A DNA stretch of 64,000 nt from Geodermatophilus saharensis (lineage in GTDB: Bacteria; Actinomycetota; Actinomycetes; Mycobacteriales; Geodermatophilaceae). The first letter of the stretch is position 1. Each line of letters begins with the position of its first letter. Where the stretch lies: contig NZ_FZOH01000003.1 of NCBI RefSeq assembly GCF_900188205.1, positions 22,539 through 86,538 of the forward strand, read 5' to 3'. The notes below the pieces were generated by a model, which saw only the letters and a list, made by a program, of their open reading frames with translations, was not told the DNA's origin and ran no database searches. A program made the position numbers and the translations under genes. This document shows positions 30,910 to 38,937 of the stretch, piece by piece.

Positions 30910-32334
30910 ATGGCGATCGCGACGATCAACCCGGCCACCGGCGAGACGCTGAAGACCTACGAACCGCTGTCGGACGACGCCGTCGACGAGAAGATCGGCC
31001 GGGCCGCGGCCGCGTACCGCTCCTACCGGCTGACCAGCCCCGAGGAGCGCGTGGGCTGGCTGCGCGCGGCCGCCGACGTGCTCGACGACGACACCGACAC
31101 CGTGGCCGCGCTCATGGTCACCGAGATGGGCAAGACGCTCGCCGCGGCGAAGGCCGAGGCGGCCAAGTGCGCCAAGGCGCTGCGGTACTACGCCGAGCAC
31201 GGCCCGGCGATGCTCGAGCCGCAGCCGGCCGACGCCGCCGCCGTGGGCGCGGAACGCGCCTTCGTCGTGCACCGGCCGATCGGGGTGGTGCTGGCGATCA
31301 TGCCGTGGAACTTCCCGCTCTGGCAGGCGATGCGGTTCGCCGCCCCGGCGCTCATGGCCGGCAACGTCGGGCTGCTCAAGCACGCGAGCAACGTGCCGCA
31401 GACGGCGCTGTACCTGGAGGAGCTCTTCCGCAAGGCCGGCTTCCCCGCCGACGTCTTCCAGACCCTGCTCATCGGCTCCTCGGCCATCGAGCGGGTGCTG
31501 CGCGACGACCGGGTCGCCGCCGCCACGCTCACCGGCAGCGCCCCCGCGGGGCAGTCGGTCGCTGCGATCGCCGGGGACGTGCTGAAGAAGACCGTGCTCG
31601 AGCTCGGCGGCAGCGACCCGTTCATCGTCATGCCCTCCGCCGACCTCGACCGTGCCGCCGAGGTCGCCGTCACCGCGCGCTGCCAGAACAACGGGCAGAG
31701 CTGCATCGCCGCCAAGCGGTTCTTCGTGCACCGCGACGTCGCCGAGGAGTTCACCCGGCTGTTCGCCGAGAAGCTCGCCGCGCTCACCGTCGGCGACCCG
31801 ATGGACGAGGGCACCCAGGTCGGCCCGCTGGCCACCGAGTCCGGCCGGGAGGACGTGGAGCGGTACGTGCAGGACGCCGTCGACAAGGGCGCGACCGTCG
31901 TCGTCGGCGGCAACCGTCCCGACCGCCCCGGCTGGTACTACGAGCCGACCCTGCTCACCGGGATCACCCCGGAGATGGACCTCTACGACGAGGAGGTCTT
32001 CGGCCCGGTGGCCGCGCTGTGGACCGTCGACGGCCTGGAGGAGGCGATCGAGATCGCCAACAGCCACCCCTACGGCCTCGGCGCGAACCTGTGGAGCGAG
32101 GACGAGCAGGAGCGCGCGACGTTCGTCCGCGACGTCGAGAGCGGCATGGCGTTCGTCAACGGGATGGTCACCAGCTACCCGGAGCTGCCCTTCGGCGGGG
32201 TCAAGCAGAGCGGCTACGGCCGCGAGCTCACCGAGCTCGGCATGTACGAGTTCATGAACGCCACGACCGTGTGGATCGGCCCGCCGAGCAGCCAGCAGGG
32301 CCCCGGCGACACCGCCGGCGCCGCCTCGGAGTGA
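30910..32334 (+). CDS. gabD1: NADP+-dependent succinate-semialdehyde dehydrogenase
   Basis: The 474-residue enzyme closely follows mycobacterial GabD1: MAIATINPATGETLKTYEPL, EMGKTLAAAKAEAAKCAKALRYYAEH, AIMPWNFPLWQAMRFAAPALMAGNVGLLKHASNVPQ, LTGSAPAGQSV, VLELGGSDPFIVMP with the base glutamate, and NNGQSCIAAKRFFVH with the catalytic cysteine. It turns succinate semialdehyde into succinate, in GABA breakdown or a variant TCA route. GGGAGG precedes the ATG, and GGTAGGGC at 30851-30858 is a likely -10 region. No GABA aminotransferase is nearby. Confidence 0.92.
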   Translation: MAIATINPATGETLKTYEPLSDDAVDEKIGRAAAAYRSYRLTSPEERVGWLRAAADVLDDDTDTVAALMVTEMGKTLAAAKAEAAKCAKALRYYAEHGPAMLEPQPADAAAVGAERAFVVHRPIGVVLAIMPWNFPLWQAMRFAAPALMAGNVGLLKHASNVPQTALYLEELFRKAGFPADVFQTLLIGSSAIERVLRDDRVAAATLTGSAPAGQSVAAIAGDVLKKTVLELGGSDPFIVMPSADLDRAAEVAVTARCQNNGQSCIAAKRFFVHRDVAEEFTRLFAEKLAALTVGDPMDEGTQVGPLATESGREDVERYVQDAVDKGATVVVGGNRPDRPGWYYEPTLLTGITPEMDLYDEEVFGPVAALWTVDGLEEAIEIANSHPYGLGANLWSEDEQERATFVRDVESGMAFVNGMVTSYPELPFGGVKQSGYGRELTELGMYEFMNATTVWIGPPSSQQGPGDTAGAASE

Positions 32335-32362
32335 CCCCGGCGTCCCGGGGTAGCAGGCCCCT

Positions 32363-32950
32363 GTGACGAAGACGACGACGGACAACCACTTCGTGGCCCA
32401 GGCGGTGCACGACCTCGGCACGGCGCTGTGGTTCGGCGGCGCGGTGATGGGGATCGCCGGTGTGAACAAGTCCGGCAGCGACCTGACCTCCGGGATCGAC
32501 AAGGTCCGGGTGGCCAGCTCCGCCTGGAGCCGGTTCGCGCCGGCCCAGTGGGGTGGCATCGCCGCGACGCTGGGCGCCGGCCTGCAGTTGACCCGGTCCA
32601 ACCGGGGGCGGCTGGCGCTGCAGCAGGGCTACGGGACGGTCGGTGCGCTCAAGGCGGCGCTGACCGTGGCCGGGGCCGGGGCGACCGCCTACGCCGCCTA
32701 CACGGGCAAGAAGATCGGGGAGCTGGCGGAGCAGGCGAACCGCGACGGCGGCGTCGAGGTCAAGGACGCCACCCTGCCCTCGGCGGGCACCCCGCCGGAG
32801 ATCAGGACGTGGCAGGGCCGGCAGCGGGTCGCGCAGGCCGCCGTCCCGGCGCTGGCCGGTGCGGTGGTCGTCTGCAACGCCTGGCTGGTGCAGGCCCACC
32901 GGCCGGCGTCGACCGTCAAGGGCGTCCTGGGGCGCCTGCTGCCGGTCTAG
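32363..32950 (+). CDS. membrane protein of unknown function
   Basis: The 195-residue protein has several moderately hydrophobic segments (around residues 20-33, 60-75, 92-112 and 155-172) and Gly/Ala-rich helices such as GALKAALTVAGAGATAYAAYTG. A hydrophilic loop (KKIGELAEQANRDGGVEVKD) sits between the third and fourth. I do not recognise a function. TAGCAG lies 6 nt before the GTG, so the mRNA is probably leaderless and the gene has its own promoter although it closely follows gabD1. Confidence 0.7.
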   Translation: MTKTTTDNHFVAQAVHDLGTALWFGGAVMGIAGVNKSGSDLTSGIDKVRVASSAWSRFAPAQWGGIAATLGAGLQLTRSNRGRLALQQGYGTVGALKAALTVAGAGATAYAAYTGKKIGELAEQANRDGGVEVKDATLPSAGTPPEIRTWQGRQRVAQAAVPALAGAVVVCNAWLVQAHRPASTVKGVLGRLLPV

Positions 32951-32955
32951 CGGCA

Positions 32956-32992
32956 CCGCCGGCCGGGCGCCGTCAGGGTGCCCGGCCGGCGG
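32956..32992. terminator. bidirectional terminator, 13-bp perfect stem
   Basis: CCGCCGGCCGGGC (32956-32968) pairs exactly with GCCCGGCCGGCGG (32980-32992) around an 11-nt loop, filling the gap between two convergent stop codons. Confidence 0.85.
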
Positions 32993-33892
32993 TCAGCCGC
33001 CGTCGGGGTGCTCGGCGCGGACCACGAACCGGCTGCCGCTGCCGGCGGGCAGCACGGCCAGGGAGACGGCGGGGGAGACCTTCTCCGCCAGCCACAGCAG
33101 CAGCAGCCGCCGGTCGGCGGGGACCTCGTGCGGGTGCAGCGCCGGGTAGGCACCCGCGACGGCGACCTCGCAGGCGACCGCCGCGCCGTCGCGCGCCACC
33201 CGCACCGGCACGCCGTCGGGGTGCCCGGACAGGTCCGCGGCGGTGCGGACCGCCTCGTGCAGGACCAGGACGAGCTCGTCGCGCAGGGTGCCGGACAGGC
33301 CGGCGTCGGCCATCACCGCCGTCCACCACGCGCGGTTGCCCGCCGCGGCGTGCGGGTCGAGCGTGCGCCGGGCCAGCTCCGTGCCGGCAGCCGGCCGCGG
33401 GGCCGCCTCCAGCTCCGGGTTCGGCAGGTCGGTGCCCGAGCACCACAGCAGCGGGTGGGTGCTGCGGGCCGTGGCCACGGCGGCCGGCGGGGCGGCCGCC
33501 GTGTCGACCAGGCAGCTCAGCTCCACCGGCCGGACCGCCACGGCGGCGGTGGCCTCGTGCTCGGCGGAGCGCCAGCGGGCGGCGTCGGACAGCAGCGCCG
33601 GCGGCGGCTGGCTCAGCACCGCCACCCGCCTCCCCGACCCCGGGGCCAGCAGCCGGGACCACTCGTCGGCCAGCTCCCGGGGCGGCACGCGCACCAGCCG
33701 CTGCTGCGGCGCGAAGGTCACCGGCGCGCCGGGCAGCTCCTCGGTGAGCGCCCGCCGGACGGCGTCGTCGACGTGGGCCACCACCGGCGACCCCGCCGCG
33801 ACCGCCCGGCGGCACAGCTCGACGGCCACCCGCCCGGCCTCCTCCGCCCCGGCGTGGAAGGCGCACCGGTGCACGGCGGACGTCGCGGTCAC
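32993..33892 (-). CDS. RsbA-like regulatory protein (MEDS-like plus HATPase domain)
   Basis: The 299-residue protein has a degenerate MEDS-like N-terminal part (HRCAFHAGAEEAGRVAVELC, residues about 8-150) and a C-terminal GHKL ATPase-like part with ELVLVLHEAVRTAADLSGHPD and PADRRLLLLWLAEKVSP. The N-box asparagine is not clearly present. This domain pair is found in anti-sigma-factor regulators of the RsbA family. It is the last gene of a three-gene operon with a MEDS-STAS protein (GTGA overlap) and a GAF-ANTAR protein, so partner switching is likely. Confidence 0.68.
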   Translation of the reverse strand: MTATSAVHRCAFHAGAEEAGRVAVELCRRAVAAGSPVVAHVDDAVRRALTEELPGAPVTFAPQQRLVRVPPRELADEWSRLLAPGSGRRVAVLSQPPPALLSDAARWRSAEHEATAAVAVRPVELSCLVDTAAAPPAAVATARSTHPLLWCSGTDLPNPELEAAPRPAAGTELARRTLDPHAAAGNRAWWTAVMADAGLSGTLRDELVLVLHEAVRTAADLSGHPDGVPVRVARDGAAVACEVAVAGAYPALHPHEVPADRRLLLLWLAEKVSPAVSLAVLPAGSGSRFVVRAEHPDGG

Positions 33893-34686
33893 CGCCCCGC
33901 CCCGCCGCCGTCCGTCAGCCGGACCTCGCGGCCCGGGTGCCGCCCGGCCATCAGCGTGACCAGCCGGCCGGTCAGCCGGGAGGCACCCACCAGCGTCAGC
34001 CCGGGGGGCCCGGCCGCCGCCGCCACCAGCGCGTCGGCCGCCCCGACGTCGAGGAAGCGCAGGTCGGTCACGTCCCAGGTCGCCGGCCGCGCGGCGACCC
34101 GTAGCGTCGCGTGGAGGACGGCGCGCAGCGCGTCGGCGTTGGCCGAGTCCAGCTCCCCGGCCATGCGCAGCACCGCCCCGGCGACGACGAGGCGGAAGAC
34201 GCCGTCGTCGTACTCGGCCCGGGCGTCGTGCTCGTGGTCGTGCAGCCGCGTCAGCTGCTCCCGCTGGCCGGGCACGAGCAGGTCCCGGAAGTAGGGGCAG
34301 AGCACGGTGAGCGGCAGGTGGGTGACCAGCTCGGTCACGACCGCCTCGAACGGGTTGTCCCCGGCCGAGGTGAGCGCGCCGCTGAACCGGACGCCGGGCC
34401 AGCCCTCGGCGACCGCGCCGGTGATCGCGTCGCGGACCGCGTCCGGGTCCGGCGGCAGGATCCGGACCGGGCGGTCGAGCGCCTGCGCCGACGTCGATCC
34501 CGGCCGGCCCGAGCCGAGCAGGCCCTGCCGGCGCAGCCGGGTCCACATCCGCTCCTCGCGGTCGCCCAGCCCCACGAGGATCACCTGCTCGCCCCGGCGC
34601 ACGCCCTCGGCGACGAAGTCGCCGACCACCTGGGCGTGCGCCTCCTCGCTGTCGAGGACCACCCAGTCGTGCCGGCCGGTGCTCAT
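33889..34686 (-). CDS. MEDS-STAS domain protein
   Basis: The 265-residue protein begins with a MEDS sensory domain (HDWVVLDSEEAHAQVVGDFVAEGVRRGEQVILVG, then VRFSGALTSAG and LCPYFRDLLVPGQ) and ends with a STAS domain (FRLVVAGAVLRMAGELDSANADALRAVL, WDVTDLRFLDVGAADALVAAA). STAS domains of anti-anti-sigma factors are controlled by a phosphorylatable Ser/Thr near FLD; here the position reads FLDVGAAD, without an obvious serine. The HATPase neighbour is its probable partner. Confidence 0.75.
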   Translation of the reverse strand: MSTGRHDWVVLDSEEAHAQVVGDFVAEGVRRGEQVILVGLGDREERMWTRLRRQGLLGSGRPGSTSAQALDRPVRILPPDPDAVRDAITGAVAEGWPGVRFSGALTSAGDNPFEAVVTELVTHLPLTVLCPYFRDLLVPGQREQLTRLHDHEHDARAEYDDGVFRLVVAGAVLRMAGELDSANADALRAVLHATLRVAARPATWDVTDLRFLDVGAADALVAAAAGPPGLTLVGASRLTGRLVTLMAGRHPGREVRLTDGGGAGR

Positions 34687-34689
34687 CGG

Positions 34690-35430
34690 TCAGGGTCCCC
34701 CGGGAGCCCGCCCGTCCCCGCCCGCGGAGACCGGACGCGGCGTCTCGCCGGTCTCGGTGACCAGGGCGGCGACGTCTCGGACCTTGCGGTGGGTGTCCTG
34801 GGAGGCGCGCACGAGGATGCCGAAGGCGGTGTCGGCGGTGATCCGGTAGCGCTCCATCAGCACGCCCTTCGCCTGTCCGATGAGGTCGCGGCTGTCCAGG
34901 GCCACGACGAGGTTGGTGGTGCGCCGCACGGTGTGCAGCGCCAGCGCGACCTGCCCGGCCACCGGGACCAGCGTCGCGCGGTCGGCGCCCGGACCGGCAC
35001 CGGTGGCGTAGACCGACAGGGCGCCGATCACCTCGGCGCCGGTGTCGAGGGGCAGGCAGGTGGCCGCCCGCACGCCCGCGGCGGCGGCCGCACCGGCCAG
35101 CAGCGGCCACCGCAGATCGCGGCCGAGGTCGCCGCTGCCGGCCGGGGTGCCGGCCAGGGCGGCCAGCAGCGGACCCTGCCCGCGGCCCACCTGCACCGCG
35201 TCGAGCCCGGCGGCCGGTCCGGTGTCCCCCTGGGGCGCGACCGGCCGGCGGCCGGTGCCCAGCAGGGTCAGCGCCACCGACGCGTCCGGCGGCAGCAGGG
35301 TCGCCACGTCGTCGAGGACGGCCCGGACGGCGGCCTCCGGGTCCTCCGCGGCGTGCCACCGGCGGGCCGCGGCCAGCAGCCAGCCGGCGAGGTCGGGTCG
35401 GGGACGGGGGACGGTCGTGACAGGGTGCAC
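34690..35430 (-). CDS. GAF-ANTAR transcription antitermination regulator
   Basis: The 246-residue protein has a GAF domain (residues about 20-165, ATCLPLDTGAEVIGALSVYA) and a C-terminal ANTAR RNA-binding domain (ALDSRDLIGQAKGVLMERYRITADTAFGILVRASQDTHRKVRDVA). ANTAR proteins bind paired hexaloop RNA hairpins to prevent termination. GGAGG lies 7 nt before the GTG. It is the first gene of an operon with MEDS-STAS and MEDS-HATPase genes (3-nt gap). A paralogue lies at 61288-61995. Confidence 0.85.
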   Translation of the reverse strand: MHPVTTVPRPRPDLAGWLLAAARRWHAAEDPEAAVRAVLDDVATLLPPDASVALTLLGTGRRPVAPQGDTGPAAGLDAVQVGRGQGPLLAALAGTPAGSGDLGRDLRWPLLAGAAAAAGVRAATCLPLDTGAEVIGALSVYATGAGPGADRATLVPVAGQVALALHTVRRTTNLVVALDSRDLIGQAKGVLMERYRITADTAFGILVRASQDTHRKVRDVAALVTETGETPRPVSAGGDGRAPGGP

Positions 35431-35617
35431 CGCGGCACCTCCAGCCGGATCGGGCTCCGGTCGCGAAGTGGGTGAGGAGGGCCCCGTGGTTCGACGCGCT
35501 CTCTCTCCGGGTGCGGCCGATCGTGCCACCCGCAGGGACGACACGCCCACGACTCGCTCACGAGAGTGACCTGGCGCACACGCAGCGCGCAGATCGGCAC
35601 CGGCTAGCGTCGGGCCG

Positions 35618-36151
35618 GTGACCGGCACCGTCCGCGACGCGACCCCCGACGACGCCGCCGCGTGCGCCGCCGTCTACGCCCCCTACGTCACCGGCACCAC
35701 CGTCTCCTTCGAGACCACCCCGCCGACGACGGAGGAGATGGCGGCGCGGATCGCCACGGCTCTGGAGCGCCACGCCTGGCTGGTGCTCGAGGCCGACGGC
35801 GCCGTGCGGGGCTTCGCGTACGGCGGGCCCTTCATGAGCCGCGCGGCCTACCGGTGGTCGTGCTCGGTGAGCGTCTACCTCGAGCCGGGCCGGCGGCGCA
35901 CCGGCGCCGGCCGGGCCCTCTACGGCGCGCTGCTCGACCGGCTCGCCGCGCGCGGGTACCGGGTGGCGCTGGCCGGCGTCACGCTGCCCAACGACGCCAG
36001 CCTCGGCCTGCACCGGGCGCTCGGCTTCGAGCCCGTGGGCACCTACCGGCGGGTCGGCTGGAAGGACGGCGCCTGGCGCGACGTCACGTGGCTGCAGCGC
36101 GACCTGGGCCCCGGCCCCGCCGACGGCCCACCGCCCGCCGAGCCGCGCTGA
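35618..36151 (+). CDS. GNAT acetyltransferase, phosphinothricin acetyltransferase-like
   Basis: The 177-residue protein has VRDATPDDAAACAAVYAPYV, SFETTPPTTEEMAARI, the acetyl-CoA loop region EPGRRRTGAGRALYGALL, and the C-terminal GFEPVGTYRRVGWKDGAWRDVTWLQRDL. This is the Pat/Bar-like group of N-acetyltransferases, which acetylate phosphinothricin or methionine derivatives; the real substrate is not deducible. TAGCGT (35605-35610) lies 7 nt before the GTG, a clear leaderless promoter. Confidence 0.85.
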   Translation: MTGTVRDATPDDAAACAAVYAPYVTGTTVSFETTPPTTEEMAARIATALERHAWLVLEADGAVRGFAYGGPFMSRAAYRWSCSVSVYLEPGRRRTGAGRALYGALLDRLAARGYRVALAGVTLPNDASLGLHRALGFEPVGTYRRVGWKDGAWRDVTWLQRDLGPGPADGPPPAEPR

Positions 36152-36162
36152 CCGCCGCGCCC

Positions 36163-36190
36163 TACCCTCCCCGTCGGGACCGACGGGGAG
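36163..36190 (+). promoter_or_regulatory. mscL promoter overlapped by an inverted repeat
   Basis: TACCCT (36163-36168) is a good -10. An inverted repeat CTCCCCGTCGG-GA-CCGACGGGGAG (36167-36190) begins inside it and ends in the GGGGAG ribosome site, 6 nt before GTG 36197. It could act as an operator at the start site or, if transcription starts earlier, as a hairpin hiding the ribosome site. Confidence 0.5.
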
Positions 36191-36196
36191 GACGAC

Positions 36197-36607
36197 GTGC
36201 GCACGCTGCTGACCAACTTCCGGAACTTCGCCTTCTCGGGGAGCCTGGTCGACCTCGCGGTCGGCCTGGCGATCGGGGCGGCCTTCGCCACGGTGGTCGA
36301 GTCGCTGGTCGGCGACGTGATCCTCCCGCTGGTGGCGGCGGTCTTCGGCCAGCCGGACTTCGACGCCCTCGTGCTCACCGTCAACGGCGCGCAGATCCGC
36401 TACGGGTCGTTCCTCACCGCGTTCGTCTCGTTCCTGCTCCTCGCCCTGACGATCATGTTCCTGGTGCAGGCGATCCGCCGGGCCACCGGCCGGGAGACCG
36501 CCGGCGCGCAGGGCAACCGCGAGTGCGACCACTGCCGGAGCTTCATCCCGGTGGACGCCTCGGTCTGCATGTTCTGCACCCGCGACGTCGAGCCCGTCGT
36601 CCCCTGA
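36197..36607 (+). CDS. mscL: large-conductance mechanosensitive channel with C-terminal zinc ribbon
   Basis: The 136-residue protein has the MscL N terminus (NFRNFAFSGSLVDLAVGLAIGAAFATVVESLVGDVILPLVAAVFG), a periplasmic loop, and the second helix SFLTAFVSFLLLALTIMFLVQAI. It opens under osmotic downshock. Instead of the usual bundle-forming helix the end reads ECDHCRSFIPVDASVCMFCTRDV: C-x2-C-x10-C-x2-C, a zinc-ribbon pattern. GGGGAGGA precedes the GTG. Confidence 0.9.
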   Translation: MRTLLTNFRNFAFSGSLVDLAVGLAIGAAFATVVESLVGDVILPLVAAVFGQPDFDALVLTVNGAQIRYGSFLTAFVSFLLLALTIMFLVQAIRRATGRETAGAQGNRECDHCRSFIPVDASVCMFCTRDVEPVVP

Positions 36608-36665
36608 CACCGGCCCCGGCCCCCGCTCGGAAACCCGGGCGACGGGCGGGCGGGCCGGTGCCAGC

Positions 36666-37325
36666 ATGCGGGGCGTGGACGTGCTCTCGTCGCTGCCGGC
36701 GTTCCTCCTGGCGGTGGTGCTCATCTCGGCCTCGCCGGGGCCGGCGATGGCCCTGATCCTGCGCCGGGCCGCACTGCGCGGGTTCCGCGCGACGGTCCCG
36801 ACCGTGCTGGGCCTGGAGCTCGGCCTCTACGCGTGGGCGCTGCTCGCCGCGGCCGGGTTCGCCGCGCTGGTCGCCGCCTCCGAGGTCGCCTTCCTGGTGC
36901 TGCGGGTCGTGGGCGCCGTCGTGCTGGTCTGGCTGGGCCTGCAGGCGTGGCGCTCGGCCTGGCGGGAGCACCGCGCCGCCGCCGGGGGCCCGCTGGCGCC
37001 GGAGGTGCCGCCCGCCGGGCGCCGCGGCCGGTGGGTGGCGTTCGGCGAGGGGCTGCTCGTGCAGCTCGCGAACCCGAAGGCCGCCGTCTTCATGATCGCG
37101 TTCTACCCGCAGTTCGTGCCGGCCGACCGGCCGCTGTTCGCCACCACCGCGGTGCTGGCGCTCCTGCAGGTCGCGATCGAGCTGGTGCTGTACCTGTCGC
37201 TGGCCGCCGGGGTGGCCCGCGCCGGCGGGTGGTTCCGGCGGCGGCGGGTGCGCCAGGCGCTGGAGACGGCCAGCGGCACCGCCCTCGTCGGCCTCGGCGT
37301 CCGGGTGGCGGTGTCCTCCCGCTGA
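36666..37325 (+). CDS. LysE/RhtB-family exporter
   Basis: The 219-residue membrane protein has about six helices and family motifs: LISASPGPAMALILRRAALRGFRAT in helix one, VVLVWLGLQAWRSAWR, and GEGLLVQLANPKAAVFMIAFYPQFV. It exports an amino acid or related metabolite; the substrate is not predictable. The ATG at 36666 has no ribosome site; a GTG at 36675, 7 nt after a CAGCAT box, is an alternative leaderless start. Confidence 0.82.
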   Translation: MRGVDVLSSLPAFLLAVVLISASPGPAMALILRRAALRGFRATVPTVLGLELGLYAWALLAAAGFAALVAASEVAFLVLRVVGAVVLVWLGLQAWRSAWREHRAAAGGPLAPEVPPAGRRGRWVAFGEGLLVQLANPKAAVFMIAFYPQFVPADRPLFATTAVLALLQVAIELVLYLSLAAGVARAGGWFRRRRVRQALETASGTALVGLGVRVAVSSR

Positions 37326-37401
37326 CCTCCCGCCGGCCCCCTCCGCGGCCGGGCGCCACCCGCTACGGTCTGCGCCGGCACCGACGGGACGGGGAGGGCG
37401 C

Positions 37402-38238
37402 GTGACCACACCGGTCAGGCACGGTCAGGGGACGCTGGCCACCGGGCAGTACTGGCAGGGCTGGGCGGTGCCCGACCCGGTCGGCGTCGTGGTGCTGGTG
37501 CACGGCGCCCACGAGCACGGCGGCCGGTACGCACACGTCGCCGAGCGGCTCGGCGCCACCGGGTACGCCTCCTACGCCCCCGACCACCCCGGTCACGGCC
37601 GCTCCCCGGGCCGCCGCGGCGACATCCGCAGCCTGGCCGCGGCCGTCGAGGGCGTCGCGCAGACCGCCCGCGCCGCCGCCGACCGCCACCCCGGCGTCCC
37701 GCTGTTCGTCTACGGCCACAGCCTCGGCGGCCTGGTGGCGCTGCAGTACCTCACCGGCACCCCGCACGAGCGGGTCGTCGGTGCCGTCGTCTCCGCGCCC
37801 GCCCTCGACACCAGCACCGCCACCCCGGCGCAGCGCGTGCTCGCGCCGGTGCTCTCCCGCGTCGCCCCCGGCCTCGGCGTGCTCACCCTCGACGCCGAGA
37901 CGGTCAGCCGCGACCCCGAGGTGGTGGCCGCCTACCGGGCCGACCCGCTCAACCACACCGGGAGGATGGTCGCCCGCACCGGCACCGAGATCATGCTCGG
38001 TGCCGCCGGGATGCCGGCCCGGCTTCGGGACCTGCGGCTGCCGCTGCTGGTGGTGCACGGCGGCGACGACCGGCTGATGCCGCCGTCGGCCAGCGAGGTC
38101 GTGCGGCAGCACGCCGGGTCGCCGGACCTCACGGTGCGCGTCTACGACGGGCTGTACCACGAGCCGCACAACGAGCCGGAGAAGGACCGGGTGCTCGACG
38201 ACGTCGTCGCCTGGCTCGACGCCCACCGCGGCAGCTGA
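37402..38238 (+). CDS. alpha/beta hydrolase, monoacylglycerol lipase-like
   Basis: The 278-residue protein has VVLVHGAHEHGGRYAHVAERLGATGYASYAPDHPGHGRS, the nucleophile elbow VYGHSLGGLVAL (Ser), the acid in VVHGGDDRLMPP and the histidine in GLYHEPHNE. This matches the monoacylglycerol lipase group typified by mycobacterial Rv0183. There is no signal peptide. A likely -10 TACGGT lies at 37364-37369, and GGGGAGGG precedes the GTG. Confidence 0.85.
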   Translation: MTTPVRHGQGTLATGQYWQGWAVPDPVGVVVLVHGAHEHGGRYAHVAERLGATGYASYAPDHPGHGRSPGRRGDIRSLAAAVEGVAQTARAAADRHPGVPLFVYGHSLGGLVALQYLTGTPHERVVGAVVSAPALDTSTATPAQRVLAPVLSRVAPGLGVLTLDAETVSRDPEVVAAYRADPLNHTGRMVARTGTEIMLGAAGMPARLRDLRLPLLVVHGGDDRLMPPSASEVVRQHAGSPDLTVRVYDGLYHEPHNEPEKDRVLDDVVAWLDAHRGS

Positions 38239-38319
38239 GGCGCTCGCGCGGCGGCGGCCGCCGGTCCGTGACAGGGTCCCGGGCAGCGGTGCCGACGACG
38301 GCGCCGGACGGGAGTGACG

Positions 38320-38904
38320 GTGACCGACGCCCTCGGTGACGGGCTGCGCCTGCTGCGCGCCTTCGCCAGCAACCCGCGCCAGATCGGCGCCGTGCTGCCC
38401 ACCTCCCGGACGGCGGTGCGCGCCATGCTCGACCTCGCCGACGTCCCCGCGGCCGGGCTCGTGGTGGAGCTCGGGGCCGGCACCGGGGTGGCCACCCGGG
38501 AGATCCTGGCCCGGCTCGGTCCCGCCGCCCGGCTGGTCGCCGTCGAGATCGAGCCGCGGCTGGCCCGCCTGCTCACCGAGCGGTTCGGCGACCCGCGGCT
38601 GCAGGTGGTGTGCGGCTCCGCCGAGGACCTCGACGCCCACCTCGACGGCGACCGGGCCGACGTCGTCGTCTCCATGCTGCCGTTCACCTCGCTGGAGGCC
38701 GGGCTGCGCCGCCGGCTGCTCGACGTGCTGCCGCGTGCCCTGCGCCCCGGCGGGACGGCGCTGGTCATCCAGTACTCGCCGCTGGTGCGTGGCGAGCTGC
38801 GCCGCCGGTTCGCCGCGGTGCGCACCGTCGTCACGCCGTGGAACGTGCCGCCGGCCTTCCTGTTCGCCTGCACCGGCCCGGGAGCGGCAGCCGCCGGGCG
38901 GTGA
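38320..38904 (+). CDS. class I SAM-dependent methyltransferase, phospholipid N-methyltransferase-like
   Basis: The roughly 194-residue protein has FASNPRQIGAVLPTSRTAVRAML, then motif I LVVELGAGTGVATREIL, VAVEIEPRLARLL, and DVVVSMLPFTSLEAGLRRRLL. The pre-motif 'GAVLPTS' and the SMLPF motif resemble PmtA/KsgA-like phospholipid N-methyltransferases. Acceptor unknown. GTG 38320 is preferred since GGGAG lies 5 nt upstream; GTG 38314 would add two residues. Confidence 0.75.
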   Translation: MTDALGDGLRLLRAFASNPRQIGAVLPTSRTAVRAMLDLADVPAAGLVVELGAGTGVATREILARLGPAARLVAVEIEPRLARLLTERFGDPRLQVVCGSAEDLDAHLDGDRADVVVSMLPFTSLEAGLRRRLLDVLPRALRPGGTALVIQYSPLVRGELRRRFAAVRTVVTPWNVPPAFLFACTGPGAAAAGR

Positions 38905-38907
38905 GCC

Positions 38908-38937
38908 GCCGGCCCCCGTCACACCGGGCGGGCCGGC
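38908..38937. terminator. terminator hairpin between convergent genes
   Basis: GCCGGCCC (38908-38915) pairs with GGGCCGGC (38930-38937) around a 14-nt loop. It overlaps the last codons of the antiporter gene, as expected where stops nearly meet. Confidence 0.55.
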
